Assembly (NCBI RefSeq): GCF_003589595.1
Contig: NW_020654422.1
Coordinates: 13,987,544-14,051,543 of the forward strand
DNA from: Hyposmocoma kahamanoa
Lineage: Eukaryota > Arthropoda > Insecta > Lepidoptera > Cosmopterigidae
Direction: 5' to 3'
DNA: 64,000 bases
Under the pieces are notes generated by a model. The model ran no database searches, was not told the DNA's origin, and saw nothing but the letters and a program-made list of their open reading frames with translations. Positions 11,150 to 21,479 of the stretch are shown here, piece after piece (positions within the stretch are counted from its first letter, which is position 1; each line of letters opens with the position of its first letter). Position numbers and translations under genes: made by a program.

Positions 11150-11515
11150 GCATTAGGGAAACCCTGTGTCGCGGGTGCCTTGGACACACACATAGACAAC
11201 AACAAAGTACACCCAAACTCAGGAGAGAAATAAATAAATATTAAACAACATCACATACGTTGCTCTGATCCCAAACTAAGTAACTAAAGTTCATATGTTA
11301 TGGAAATCGGAAACAACGACGGTACCACAAACATCCAGACAATATAGAAAAAAGTTTTCTACATTGACTCAGCTGGAGATCAAACCCGGGACCTCGGAGT
11401 TGGCGACACCATGAAAATCGATGTGCAAGTCACTCGACCACGTAGGTCGTCAAATGTTTCTCCCGGTCCTCTGCTTGGCAGTCCAGTATAGTAACCATTC
11501 GGCCACGGAGGCAAT
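11150..11515 (-). mobile_element. SINE A interrupted by SINE B
   Basis: On the minus strand the A head starts GCCTCCGTGGCCGAATGGTT. It proceeds to CCGGGAGAAACATTTG, breaks, and resumes at ATTTCTCTCCTGAGTTTGGG through GCACCCGCGACACAGGG to the 3' end. The roughly 215-bp break (about 11,240-11,455) holds a second tRNA-headed element, starting GACCTACGTGGTCGAGTGAC and carrying GGTCCCGGGTTTGATCTCC as its B-box region. This second family is called B here. Confidence 0.75.
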
Positions 11516-11944
11516 TAAAGCCGCTCCTATTCCATTCCGCAGCGATGTAAATTGACCCTAAGTATACTGATTCAACTCTCTCAATTTCAATTAATGTCAA
11601 ACAATATCTAATTGAGTGATTCGTTTGCCATAGGCCAAGATATTTTCACAATGCATTAATTTGAACCAAAAAGATTGCTGTTTGAAATAGAAACAATGTA
11701 CCAATGCACACTCCAATATGACAGAGAAAACAGGTGGTGTTTGCTTCTTCATTAAGCAAAATAAACATGAAAGCCTCAGTGCAGGCGTGGTGATACGTGA
11801 GCTGTTGTTTGTGAAAATACGGCTGAGTTTGTTGAATTTTGATGTTTGATGAAAATTCTTGAGTTGTTAGTTCTCAAAGTTACAGTTTATTTTCAATTTC
11901 CAGACACACATTTTACATTTTTGAACAACGTCGTCTCTCGTGAA
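11516..11944. other. No recognisable feature
   Basis: AT-rich, nothing supportable. Confidence 0.4.
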
Positions 11945-12175
11945 CTAGTTAGTAATGATAATATACCAGATAACCACATTGGTTACCTTGTCTCAAGTTT
12001 GGAAATTTTCTGCACTATGAGTACCAGAGCAACACAGTTCACACTCACTATCCAGAACACCCAGATAAAAAGTAATTCATAAAAGCTCATTTCCCAAATT
12101 GGGTTTACCTGAAACGAACGGGTTCGTACCTTGTCATTCTGCTCCACATGTCCACTCATTGAGCTACCGAGGTTA
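11945..12175 (-). mobile_element. tRNA-derived SINE, family D
   Basis: Minus-strand copy. Its tRNA-like head reads CGATAACCTCGGTAGCTCAA and GTACGAACCCGTTCG. The body includes CCCAATTTGGGAAATGAGC and GTTGCTCTGGTACTCATAG. The tail ends GTGGTTATCTGGTATATTATC. The same order is seen in the plus-strand copy at 54,846-55,040. Confidence 0.7.
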
Positions 12176-12220
12176 TCGAATTAGTAGATGACCACGACAA
12201 GCGGTCAATAATTTTAATAA

Positions 12221-12393
12221 CCGTAGAGCTCCTTGTGAAAGAGTTAGTCCAGGGAAGTATCGTTACCTTACCTATTTCTACCGCCAACCAATAATGTGAG
12301 CAGTACTGCGTTCCGGTTTGGAAGGGTAAGGGTACTGGTGAAATCACAGGCATATGGGACTTGTTAATTTATATCTCAGGGTGATCAGGGTGA
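12221..12393 (+). repeat. Family F copy, 3' end replaced
   Basis: Starts near the family start (GTAGAGCTCCTTGTGAAAG). It runs to CTCAGGGTGATCAGGGTGA and then switches abruptly to a GC-rich repeat. Confidence 0.75.
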
Positions 12394-12860
12394 ATCACGC
12401 GCGCGGTAGCGGAGACGCAGATCTGTGTCAACGCGCGGTTTAATCTGCGCGGGTGGAGCGGTTGTTGATCGCCGTAGTGATTACACACGTAGCTGAAATC
12501 CTTCTTTGACAAGAATAGTTAATAATACAGAACTCATTCAGGACGCTGCAGTTATACTGTCATTTGTTTTTGTTTACTCAAATAAAAAGACACCGAAGAT
12601 AACATTCAACTTCATTACAAATATTTAAGAAAATACGAAAATTAATTTTTCAACTACACACACTGTCACTGTGTGAATGTCAACTGAAACCTTTGATTAT
12701 TTGTTAGGGAACATCCGAACGACAATTACTGGAATAGACACAAATTGATTAAAAATCTGCGCGGTAGTGCGGAGCGCAGTGTGCCATACCCTGCGGTTCG
12801 CCGCGCCCTTGCGCTTCGCGCTCCGTCGCGGGGAGCGGTGTAGTGTGTTAATCGCCTAAG
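12394..12860. repeat. Two GC-rich segments of one repeat type
   Basis: Two related segments, GCGCGCGGTAGCGGAGACGC (12,398 on) and CTGCGCGGTAGTGCGGAGCG (12,757 on), bracket about 270 bp of AT-rich sequence. The right one continues with GCGGTTCGCCGCGCCC and GCTTCGCGCTCCGTCGCG. They look like the two edges of one dispersed non-coding repeat. No TIR is clear. Confidence 0.45.
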
Positions 12861-13113
12861 ATCTCACACTGACTGGAAAAAGAGCTGATCTTCTTCTCTG
12901 CTGAGCATGTCGACTCTGACTTTTATCTTCGTGAAGACTCAGACTCAGCGACTGACACAGCATTATCAGTGGCGTTGTACAGGTCCTCGCGTGTGCAGGT
13001 GTAAGGGCGCGCAGGGCGCGACACAAGATGTGCCATTGTCTGGGGAGATACAGGGCGAGACTCTCCGAGCTATAACCCCAACCGTATATGCTTTCCTTGC
13101 TTCTGCCGACTTG

Positions 13114-13170
13114 GTCCGCAATCTATTTAGAGACTTCTAAGTTTGCCAAGTCTCTAAACAGATTGCGGAC
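13114..13170. repeat. Inverted repeat, 23-bp arms
   Basis: GTCCGCAATCTATTTAGAGA at left pairs with TCTCTAAACAGATTGCGGAC at right, with one mismatch. About 11 bp separate the arms. It might be a terminator-like hairpin or a relic of a foldback element. Confidence 0.7.
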
Positions 13171-13334
13171 TACAGAGTTGATGATGATCTTTAAACAGTT
13201 GAATAGATAGATGTTTATCAAACATATCAAAGAACCATTCAATAAATTAGCCTTCAAATAATAAAAGAAACTCACATTGAGATTGGCACATTCGTTTGGG
13301 TGTTACGATGCCACGGACAGACCCACAAATACAT

Positions 13335-13385
13335 AGAAAATGGCTTCAGACGTACAACCTCCTCCTTTTTCTTGGGGGTTAAAAA
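13335..13385. repeat. Family H end fragment
   Basis: ACGTACAACCTCCTCCTTTTTC followed by GGGGTTAAAAA resembles the AACCTCCTCCTTT end of H elements at 41,239 and 58,555 (reverse complement). Weak. Confidence 0.4.
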
Positions 13386-13455
13386 TTGAAAAAAACGCAT
13401 AGTTTTGACAGTTATGAAACAGAACAAATTCTTTTAATTAACATTAGAATATTAA

Positions 13456-13662
13456 CTGCCTCTGTGGTCGAGCGGTTACCATGGTGCACTGCTACGAAGA
13501 GATCCCGGGTTCGATTCCCGGGCCGGGAGAAATATTTGTGTGGCCTACATTTATTTCTCTCGTGAGTTTGGGTGTAGTTTGTTGTTGTCTATATGTGTAT
13601 CCATGGCACCCGCGATTCAGGGTTTTCCTAGTGAGGGGCTATAAGTGTGTTGCGTTATTAAA
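13456..13662 (+). mobile_element. tRNA-derived SINE, family A
   Basis: The head CTGCCTCTGTGGTCGAGCGG is followed by a B-box-like GGGTTCGATTCC, giving an internal pol III promoter layout. The body is the family-specific GCCGGGAGAAATATTTGT, TTTCTCTCGTGAGTTTGGG and GGCACCCGCG. It ends in GCGTTATTAAATT. It is not a functional tRNA gene because the acceptor stem does not close and the element body follows. Confidence 0.8.
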
Positions 13663-13770
13663 TTAGTGAAGAAATATCTTATATATAATTTCTCAGCGAT
13701 GGCGCTATGGCAAAAAAAGTCGATGAAACCATAAACAAATGATCTGCGACAATTCGTAAGATCCGCTGGT

Positions 13771-13850
13771 TCTTTCCGTAGCTTAGTTGGCATAGCGTCT
13801 AACACAGTTTGCTAGAAGACGTTGTTCCGAATCCAGCGTATATACAATAG
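13771..13850 (+). mobile_element. SINE C head fragment
   Basis: TCCGTAGCTTAGTTGGCATA matches the A-box side of SINE C (TGGCTTAGTTGGTATAGCG). The B box is altered (GTTCCGAATCC). The rest of the element is not recognisable. Confidence 0.6.
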
Positions 13851-13916
13851 CATATTACGTTAAATTAAAATGACTCTGTATACATATAAGACCAATCCAT
13901 ATCACGTACTTAGTCA

Positions 13917-13951
13917 CCACGACCACGTACAGAGCGTACATGGTCGTGGTC
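13917..13951. repeat. Short hairpin
   Basis: ACCACGACCACGTA pairs with TACATGGTCGTGGT (one mismatch) around a short loop. Confidence 0.6.
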
Positions 13952-15995
13952 GTACACAACTTTTACATATCTGATTATGGATGAAATTCGCTTCTCGAAA
14001 ATATTAAAACAGACAAACTGATTGTCTTCATTTATTAAGTTGACGCTCTATTCTAAGAAAGTCTCGGAAATTAGTTTTCTCGCAATACTTTGAATTTCCC
14101 CTTTTGTATAGCTAACATTTATAGCGATTTTGTTATTTGTTACATTAATATTGCTGTTAATGTAACAAATAGAATATTTAATATTTTCAAATAACTTTTG
14201 ATCATGCTTAATAAAGTGTATATTTACACACTTAGTTACTCATAATTGCCTCGAGTTGAGTGCAAACTTTTGCGTCGATAGTTACAAAAATAACTTCAAT
14301 ATTAAACTGAGCGTTTGAAACTACGTATTTTATTGATTAAATAACTACCATTAGCGTTAATATAGTACTGAAAGTTTGTTAACAGGAAATTGTTAATTTC
14401 GATTTTCAACTGTGGTGTTTATTTATTCATGTGAGTTTACGTTTTGAGGAGACTTATGCTTTCGTAAAATATAATATATGTTATTGGATCGTATGGATCA
14501 AAATGCATGGGTATAAAATAAAAATGAGTCTGCCCATTCGCCGGATTATCAAAAAGGTCGCTGTATCGGACTGAACGAATATGCGTCGGATGCTAACTAT
14601 GAGTAAGCAAGGCCAGACAAAATGTACTCACAGACTTTAATCAACAAGTTACACAATATATAGTGTGTTTTTTAACTGTGATAGTCTAGGGAAATCCGAA
14701 GCCATGGGAGATACAGAGAGCATGTCTTAGAAACAATTAAGTCTGTTTTTGTGAAATCAATTTTGACATAGTAAATTTTATAATCAATGATGAGATATCC
14801 ATAAAAGTAATTAAAATTGATTAATTTCTTTTTAGTACTGAATGCTGATCGACTTAGTTGAGATAAGGATCATTTTCAGTGAATTGAAAGAAAAAACCGG
14901 GATAGCAAAAGTTCGTCAAATTTAATAAAATGTTTTTATTTTTAAAATGAATAATTTTTTCATATAATATGAATAATATTGACATATTTGTTTTAACACT
15001 GATGGTTTTGGTTTCATATAAGGAAAATTTTATTGTACTGGAAGAAAAAGTCGGGACAGCAGAATTAGAGACCTGATGGAACAGTGAAACATATAATGAG
15101 TCAATTGTGATGATAAAGTACTATTCCAATTCATTTGCCAGTTTCATTTCTTACGTTTGCGAGGATTGAATACACAAAATGTAATTTCAAACTTAACTTT
15201 TCGTGACGACGGAGTTTCGGTATTCCATGCGCTATGAACTTCACAATGTAAAGGTTTGAATTTCGCTCTAGTCAGCATCTTCGCAGTATCCAAACGAAAT
15301 TTTTCATGCAGTACCTCATGTCTGTTAATTTGGCTAACCACTACAAGTGAGTCATATTTATAACAATAAGAAACAATCAAACGATCAAGCAATTTATTCA
15401 CTTGTCGGATAAAGTTACAGTAAATAAATCCAACTTATTCTACCGTAATTGGCATATAAGTGTGTAACACATTATTAAAATATTCATTATAATGTTCATC
15501 ACACTTGCTCGTAAACGGTGTCTTGATATGCAGGCCGTAATGTCTTAAATTATGCAGGGGCTTTTTCATTATATTATTGCCCTATGATTTTTTTACGTCA
15601 AGATTAAGCAAAAAGTTTCTGAGCTCGAAAAAAGGAACGAATTTTTCGCAAACTTTTGCAACTGAACATTTTCAATTTAACTATATTTTACGAAATTTAT
15701 TCTGTGAATTCAAATTCTGCAGTATTTTCAAAATTTGGAAATAATTTATTTCAAAATAAAAATTACAAACCTCGAGTCATTAAAGCGACTCTCATTAATA
15801 ATTTCTTATTTACGGCCCTTTAATACACATATATAAGCGTCAAAAACTCTGTTCAAAACCACAGGTACAAGAAACTTAAGGTGTAATATCTCACAACTAG
15901 AACGCATTTGGTATAAAAAAAATTATTACTGAGTATAACAACGTTCTATTTGCGGCAGTTGTAACTTTTCATGAGCTCTTAATGTTTACCGTTTC
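13952..15995. other. No recognisable feature
   Basis: Two kilobases of AT-rich sequence. The longest open frame (85 codons, minus strand, 15,144-15,401) has no recognisable motif. Confidence 0.4.
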
Positions 15996-16570
15996 GATTC
16001 ATATTCAACCCACATCAACCCACTGCTGGATATAAGCCTTTTATTTATAACGCCAATTTTCACGGCCCTGTACCATCCGCATATATCATCAAATCATCAT
16101 CATCATATATCGTCAGACCATCGGGCCGGTGGTCTGCCCACGGGCATTTTTGCTCTTCTTGATCTGTGATTACTTTGGTCCATCGTTCTTCTTCTCATCT
16201 AGCCAAATATTCTGCCCGTCTCTACTTCAACCTCGTGATTACCCACGTCATTGACCATCGATTTTCGTCGAATTTCAACGTTTGGTGCCCTATCTAGTGA
16301 AATGTCCAACAGAAAGCGCTCCATCGCTCTTAGTCATATCGATGGTGATTTTGCCCAGGGTGCGCAAGACGTACACGGAAAGAGTGGTACGTCGTATGTG
16401 GAGGCTCTTTTCGCACACCCCTACTGTGTCTCTACCATACCACCTTAATTTTGCGCATATTTTGCTTAGTGTGCATCCATCTCTCTGCACCGTAGTTGAG
16501 GATCGGTGAGACACATAGGATATAGACTTTAGTCTTTAGGCAATCTGAGAGTTTCGACTTAAAGACATTC
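15996..16570 (-). pseudogene. RTE-clade LINE, 3' end of the reverse transcriptase ORF
   Basis: RTE elements encode one polypeptide with endonuclease and reverse transcriptase. Only its C-terminal end remains here, on the minus strand and broken by several frameshifts and stops. Recognisable pieces, in order, are CLKTKVYILCVSPILNYGAE, the MERFLLDISLDRAPNVEIRR segment and GRPPARWSDDI. This order is characteristic of RTE-type elements. The 3' end reads ATATCCAGCAGTGGGTTGAT, similar to the tail of SINE E. The 5' part is absent. Open frames on either strand here are shadows. Confidence 0.75.
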
Positions 16571-16667
16571 TCTGGCTTACCGTTTCGATACGAAAATACA
16601 GGTAAAACCATGGTGTATGGATCATAAGTTAATTCTTATAATATTCTCAGATGTTAGCAAACATTCA

Positions 16668-17230
16668 ATAATATTTCGAGTTCTTTGGTTTTCGCGATTG
16701 TTACACATTGGAAATCAAAACTATTTTTCCAGATTTAAATGTAGCGTAAATTGGAAAGGTATTTAATTAATACATTTTGTAACTATTGTAACTATAACGC
16801 ACACGCACACACACAACATAGCCCCGCACTAGGGAAACCCTGTGTCGCGGGTGCCATGAACACACACATAGACAACCACAAATTACACCCAAACTCACGA
16901 GAGAAATAAATGTAGGCCGTACAAATATTTCTCCCGGTCCGGGAATTGAACCCAGGACCTCTGAGTGGCAGTCCGGCATGGTAACCGTTCGGCCACAGAG
17001 GCAGTTTCACTATAGTGAAAAATAAGATGGTTTGCATTAACATTAAACAAAACTGGTTGATGACTTTACCGCCTCAGTCCGCCGTGACCATAGGACCTGC
17101 AAAGGACCCGTTGGTTTATTTGAAAAACAAATAAACACACATTAGCTCACGCTGTTGTCCCACACGAGGGGTAGGCAGAGACCACGGAAATATATGCTAT
17201 TTAAATCCGTAAAAATAGTTTCATTTCCTT
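16668..17230 (+). mobile_element. Family G copy split by SINE A
   Basis: The left part (16,668-16,745) has TTCGAGTTCTTTGGTTTTCG, GTTACACATTGGAAAT and CCAGATTTAAAT. The right part (17,066-17,230) has CCGTGACCATAGGACCTGCA, TTGAAAAACAAATAAAC and AAAAATAGTTTCATTTCC. Between them sits a minus-strand SINE A. The right part itself contains about 60 bp of extra sequence. Confidence 0.65.
16794..17005 (-). mobile_element. tRNA-derived SINE, family A
   Basis: Minus-strand copy with head ACTGCCTCTGTGGCCGAACG, B-box region GGTTCAATTCCCGG, body through GGCACCCGCGACACAGGGTT and 3' end GTGTGTGCGTGTGCGTTATA. Well preserved and nested in a G element. Confidence 0.8.
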
Positions 17231-19204
17231 TATCCAACAATATGTATAATCATGTAAAAGGATAAAGTCTGAACAAATAAAAATCAGCATCTAAATCACA
17301 CTTACAGGAACAAAACACACTTCCTCATTAATATGGACTACATAACAAAGGACTTTTGGCACAAGTTCGTAGTTGCACATCGTACAATAACTAGGTAATG
17401 TTAATAGGGACCCAGTCCCAAATCCTGCGACGGACGGGCGGTCCTATTCTCCCCAAAACTTGTGAAGCGTTGAATAGGGGATCTACATAATATAATTTCC
17501 CAAAGTTTGTTTGACTTCCTGCACTCAGATAACTTTGTTGACCTTGGATATTATGGCCTAGAATTATGTGCGCAATGATTCTTAGTTATACCCTTATAAT
17601 TTTAAGACAACTGTGCGACTCTCACTCAGAGGTATAATGGGTGAAATGCAACTTGAGGCACTTTGATACGGAAAGGATCCCACAAACATGGCGCATCGTT
17701 ATACCGCTTTCGTTTGTGACTTTGTGATGAGAATCTACGATAGTGATCTTCAGCGTATAACAGTAAACACAAACAAACATTAGCAATACGTACTTAACTT
17801 ATAACTACACCAAAGGTATTGTCAGTCTTCACAACTTTGTATGACTTATGTGTAGATATGGCAAAAACGGTTGTTTGTCAATAATTAGTTACACTATTAT
17901 GCAAATTTTCAACAACTGTTATCGTAAACTGTTGTCAGAAAACCTGTTATTCTGCTGTTGTGTAGCTTTGCATACAATATGACAATGATTAGCGAATGAA
18001 TGTTGTATTGTATTGTTGCCTGATGGTTATATTTCTTACATTTTAAGGTAATTTTCATAACTACTGAGGGAATCCAACTATATTTATTATTGTGAACCTT
18101 AAATATTTTACGAACGCACTCGAATTAGACCAAAAAGTTACATAAACATGGTGCAAACAAAATGAAATTATTCAAATAGGTACTGGTTATACCTTGATTT
18201 TTATTGACCGTACTCACTCTTTTATTTTTAGGATTTACGCGAAAATAATATGTTTTACAGTTAGAATTTTTAATTAAAAGAAACGAAATTGTATAATATA
18301 ATTGTTGAGAACAAAAGTGTAACTCTTTTAGGGTTAATTTTCGATTCAAGGACCCTGGCAACACCACGGCAATACTGTTGTGTAGCCTGTTATTTGCAAT
18401 TTAATCGCGGATAATGGATAGCTATCCGCGATTCACGCAATGAAATCAAACCTGCTACTGCTACAAAGCTATTGTAACCATTATCCAATAAACCAAAACA
18501 AAATAGCTGTTTTTGGCAATAGTTGTATCTTAATTGATTGATATTAACTGTCTGTCGAAATAGAATATTAAAATCGACAATGTTTCACTAGCATAAAGCA
18601 TAAAATCGTAGACTTAATTACGTGACTTATTATAATGATAAGATAATATGTAAGAATAAAATATAAAATGTGAAAATGGACTTTATGCTGTGCACTGAAA
18701 TATTTTATCGCCCAATCATCTGTTTAGCGCCATTTATTTCTCACTGCCTATTGGCTATTGCATACTTGCTTGTTCGCGCGACGCTATCGCAATATAGCAG
18801 TATAACAACAGCAGTTTATGCATTCCGTAATCTGTTGTTGTAGTAATGACTACCTCTAGTTATGTGTTGATATAATGAATTGGAATGCTATGTCTGAACA
18901 ATGGCTATGTATACTAATGCTGCGAAATTACTGATAAGTACAACAGTACTGATTATGACAACAGCTTAAATTTAACATAAAAATAGCTTACAAGACTTGT
19001 AAACACCTTACGCGGAAGTCAAGTCAATTACGTTAATATCCTCCTGACACAGAGGATGAGTTCACAATTCCCTCATCAACTATAGAGACCGTTCTATTTT
19101 CGAGTATACCAGATCCACAATACAACCAGTGTGATGTTCTACGGAGACGATAGAAATATAGGAAAGCGTTACCACACTATACAACCTACGGACAAAACAG
19201 AATG
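17231..19204. other. No recognisable feature
   Basis: AT-rich sequence with several inverted TGTTGT/ACAACA motifs around 17,880-18,860, but no clear element boundary or gene. Confidence 0.4.
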
Positions 19205-19814
19205 TCACCGGATAACACACTTCGAGTAGGAGGATGAAGGAAAGAAAGGCCTTGTTGAGAGCTGAAGAGGAGCAACGTGGATCACCTGGACCTGGGGATC
19301 ACCGTGGTAACTGCACATCAGTTGCTCTTCAACAACTCTACAATAAAAGTCTTGTAACACAAAAAAAGTGTCCCAATTTGGAGGGCTCCTTTGCCGTTTT
19401 GCCTGCGCCACTAGCGTTACTATCAGAATTTTCGATGATGATGCATGATGGTTTGGGCGCGATTTCTAACCACGCCTATATTCAGAGCACGGTACGACTA
19501 TATATAGTCGTAACTTTGCGTACGCTCAATCATGTCGACTACGCGCTTGCGTTGTCCTAAACATCTTGTTTGAGCTCTATAATATATTTAGTGTCTTGTA
19601 TTATCCACGTATAATGCTACAGTAGCATTGACGAGGTCACTAAATTGCAGAAGTAAAGTTCAATAGTCATCAGTAAGTGGTAAGTAATCAATAGTAATAA
19701 TATGTTGATACGTACGTATGCAAAGTGTACAAAGAACGTAAAAATTGTCCTATTTAGAGATTACTGCCAATCATTTTACACTTGCAGCCTATGGACTATA
19801 CTCAAAATGTTTAC
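19205..19814. other. Higher-GC stretch, identity unknown
   Basis: Open frames of 108 codons (plus strand, 19,234-19,560) and 68 codons (minus strand, 19,205-19,411) overlap. Neither shows a recognisable motif. CTACAATAAAAGTCTTGTAA at 19,339 contains an AATAAA. This could be part of an old processed transcript or a repeat. Confidence 0.3.
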
Positions 19815-20180
19815 AATGCCCCTCGAGTACAGTGCAACAACGCGTTCAGAATGTTGTTGGGGCTGCCGTGGCATTGTAGTGCGTCGGGAATGTTTGCGGA
19901 AATGCGAACGGACGGGTCTATCATGACCTGAAATCATTATGCGTGAGAGTGTGTTGTTGCTGCTGAGGCGCGTGTGAGGCAGCTCTAACAGCCTCCCGGC
20001 CATTATCGAGACAGTCGACAGCCCGTTTGTGTAGGCATGAGAGACCCTTCACATGTCATCCAGAAGGGATTGACTAAAATATGAGTATATTTGTGTGTTC
20101 AGTAACTTGGACATAATGTTATAATTGTTACTAACACATATGAAGACATTCTGAACCAAACAAAATTATTATTATTATTA
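19815..20180 (+). pseudogene. Non-LTR retrotransposon, C-terminal ORF2 debris
   Basis: Two frames carry the C-terminal signature common in insect LINE ORF2 proteins. First comes CNNAFRMLLGLPWHCSASGM followed by FAEMRTDG. After a frameshift comes LLLLRRV, then a stop where GSSNSLPAIIETVDSPFV follows. Several in-frame stops lie where arginine codons would be expected (TGA for CGA). The fragment ends near a (TTA)n tract at 20,166-20,180, probably the 3' tail. Only the last portion of the protein is present, and the clade cannot be set from it. Confidence 0.6.
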
Positions 20181-20189
20181 GAAACATAC

Positions 20190-20940
20190 AAGTGAGCAGG
20201 GCCAAGTTTGCAGCATAGAAAACATGGACCCGTTGGGGCGCTACCTTTATGAGGATTGAGATTTGATTGCACAAATTCAGCTTTGAAACTAACTGCCCTA
20301 AATTATATTAGGCACCGACTAGAGGCAATTCTACAGCACCTATCGGTACTTAATTTATATAATCTGATAATCTGTTTATTGCTTCATATAACTTTTATCT
20401 ATAATAATATGTCATTTAAAGGTTTAGAAATAAAAATATTACGTGCTTAGTACCAAAATCCCGAGTTTGCCAAGTTTTCTTAATTTAAATAACATTGCTC
20501 GTATCATTAACTATTTAAGAGCTTAATCATTATTGTAGCATCTATACGAACTGGCAAGATATATAATGTAACGTCTTTTTCTTGTTAGGAAAAAAAAGGA
20601 GACCCGTAGTGAGATATATAGACTACGATGGTTTCCATTTTATACACATTTGAAAACAACCTGACTAAACTTCTTTTCTTTAGAACGTAGAATTTCCATG
20701 TATAAGACTACAAATAGAGGCTACAATATTACCCAATATCTAATAATAATTTAAATGAACCCCATGCCCAAAATAACTTTATTGTGTAATTGTTCATTCA
20801 AGTTATACGCACTCGAGTTTATTGGAAGCCAACCAAGCAAGTAGTTACGATTATGAATTAAATTATGTTGGTTAATTTCATAATTTTCGAAATTATATAC
20901 TTTGAATTGCTGTAATAATTACAATACTAATTTATTTTGT
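20190..20940. other. No recognisable feature
   Basis: AT-rich sequence with no supported gene or repeat. Confidence 0.4.
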
Positions 20941-21001
20941 CCGCAAACAGGGTTCATTCCAGCCAGTCTTGCTGATAACTTATAGTGGTTGAATTTCTGC
21001 T

Positions 21002-21196
21002 GTGAGTCGAACAAATCCCGAAAGCGACGCCGCTCGATACACCCATGTATTGGTCGCCAGTATTTTGTTCTTAACCACGGTTAACTCTGCTATTGCCGGG
21101 AAATACCGTCCCTCCCAATTTCCTTTCAGACCATTGGAGAAACTAGAATCTAAAATTTCTAACAGTGAGAATAATACAATTCAGTATCAGAGGTAA
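21002..21196 (+). CDS. Possible signal-peptide exon of a secreted protein (no ATG)
   Basis: A 64-codon frame reads like the start of a secreted protein. A polar N-terminus (SRTNPESDAARYTH) is followed by a hydrophobic segment, VLVASILFLTTVNSAIAG, with a signal-peptidase-like AIA/G end. A basic, proline-containing mature part (KYRPSQFPFRPLEKLES) follows, and a donor-like AG/GTAATT sits at 21,192-21,199. Codons are more GC-rich than the flanks. A good acceptor lies upstream (TACTAAT branch-like motif, then TTTTGTCCGCAAACAG ending at 20,950). However, the same frame has a TGA at 20,990, and the first codon at 21,002 is GTG, not ATG. Either a later acceptor (AG at 21,006) is used with the start codon in an earlier exon, or the start was lost, or this is chance. 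I do not recognise the protein. Confidence 0.3.
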   Translation: MSRTNPESDAARYTHVLVASILFLTTVNSAIAGKYRPSQFPFRPLEKLESKISNSENNTIQYQR

Positions 21197-21479
21197 TTTA
21201 TTTTAAGAAAATATCAAACTTTACCTGTCAAAACAAACCGCAAAATTTGATATTTTTTTGTAATCATCGCACAGAGAAGTCTTGTATAAATAGTATGGTT
21301 ACTTTTTCTTTCATAAATATTCACTCATTTATTTCAGTAGGCAAAGGTTTCACCATACAGCTTCTTCATATAATTAATCCGTATCTTTCCTCGATTTGAT
21401 GAAAAAGGCGACAAGGGCCTATTCTTATATACTTATTAAAAGCTAATGCTATATAATTGTATGGGATAGGATATGCGTC

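Noticed and set aside
13456..13530. Possible tRNA genes (here and at each SINE head)
   Set aside because: A and B boxes are present but the acceptor stem does not close, and family-specific SINE bodies follow at many loci.
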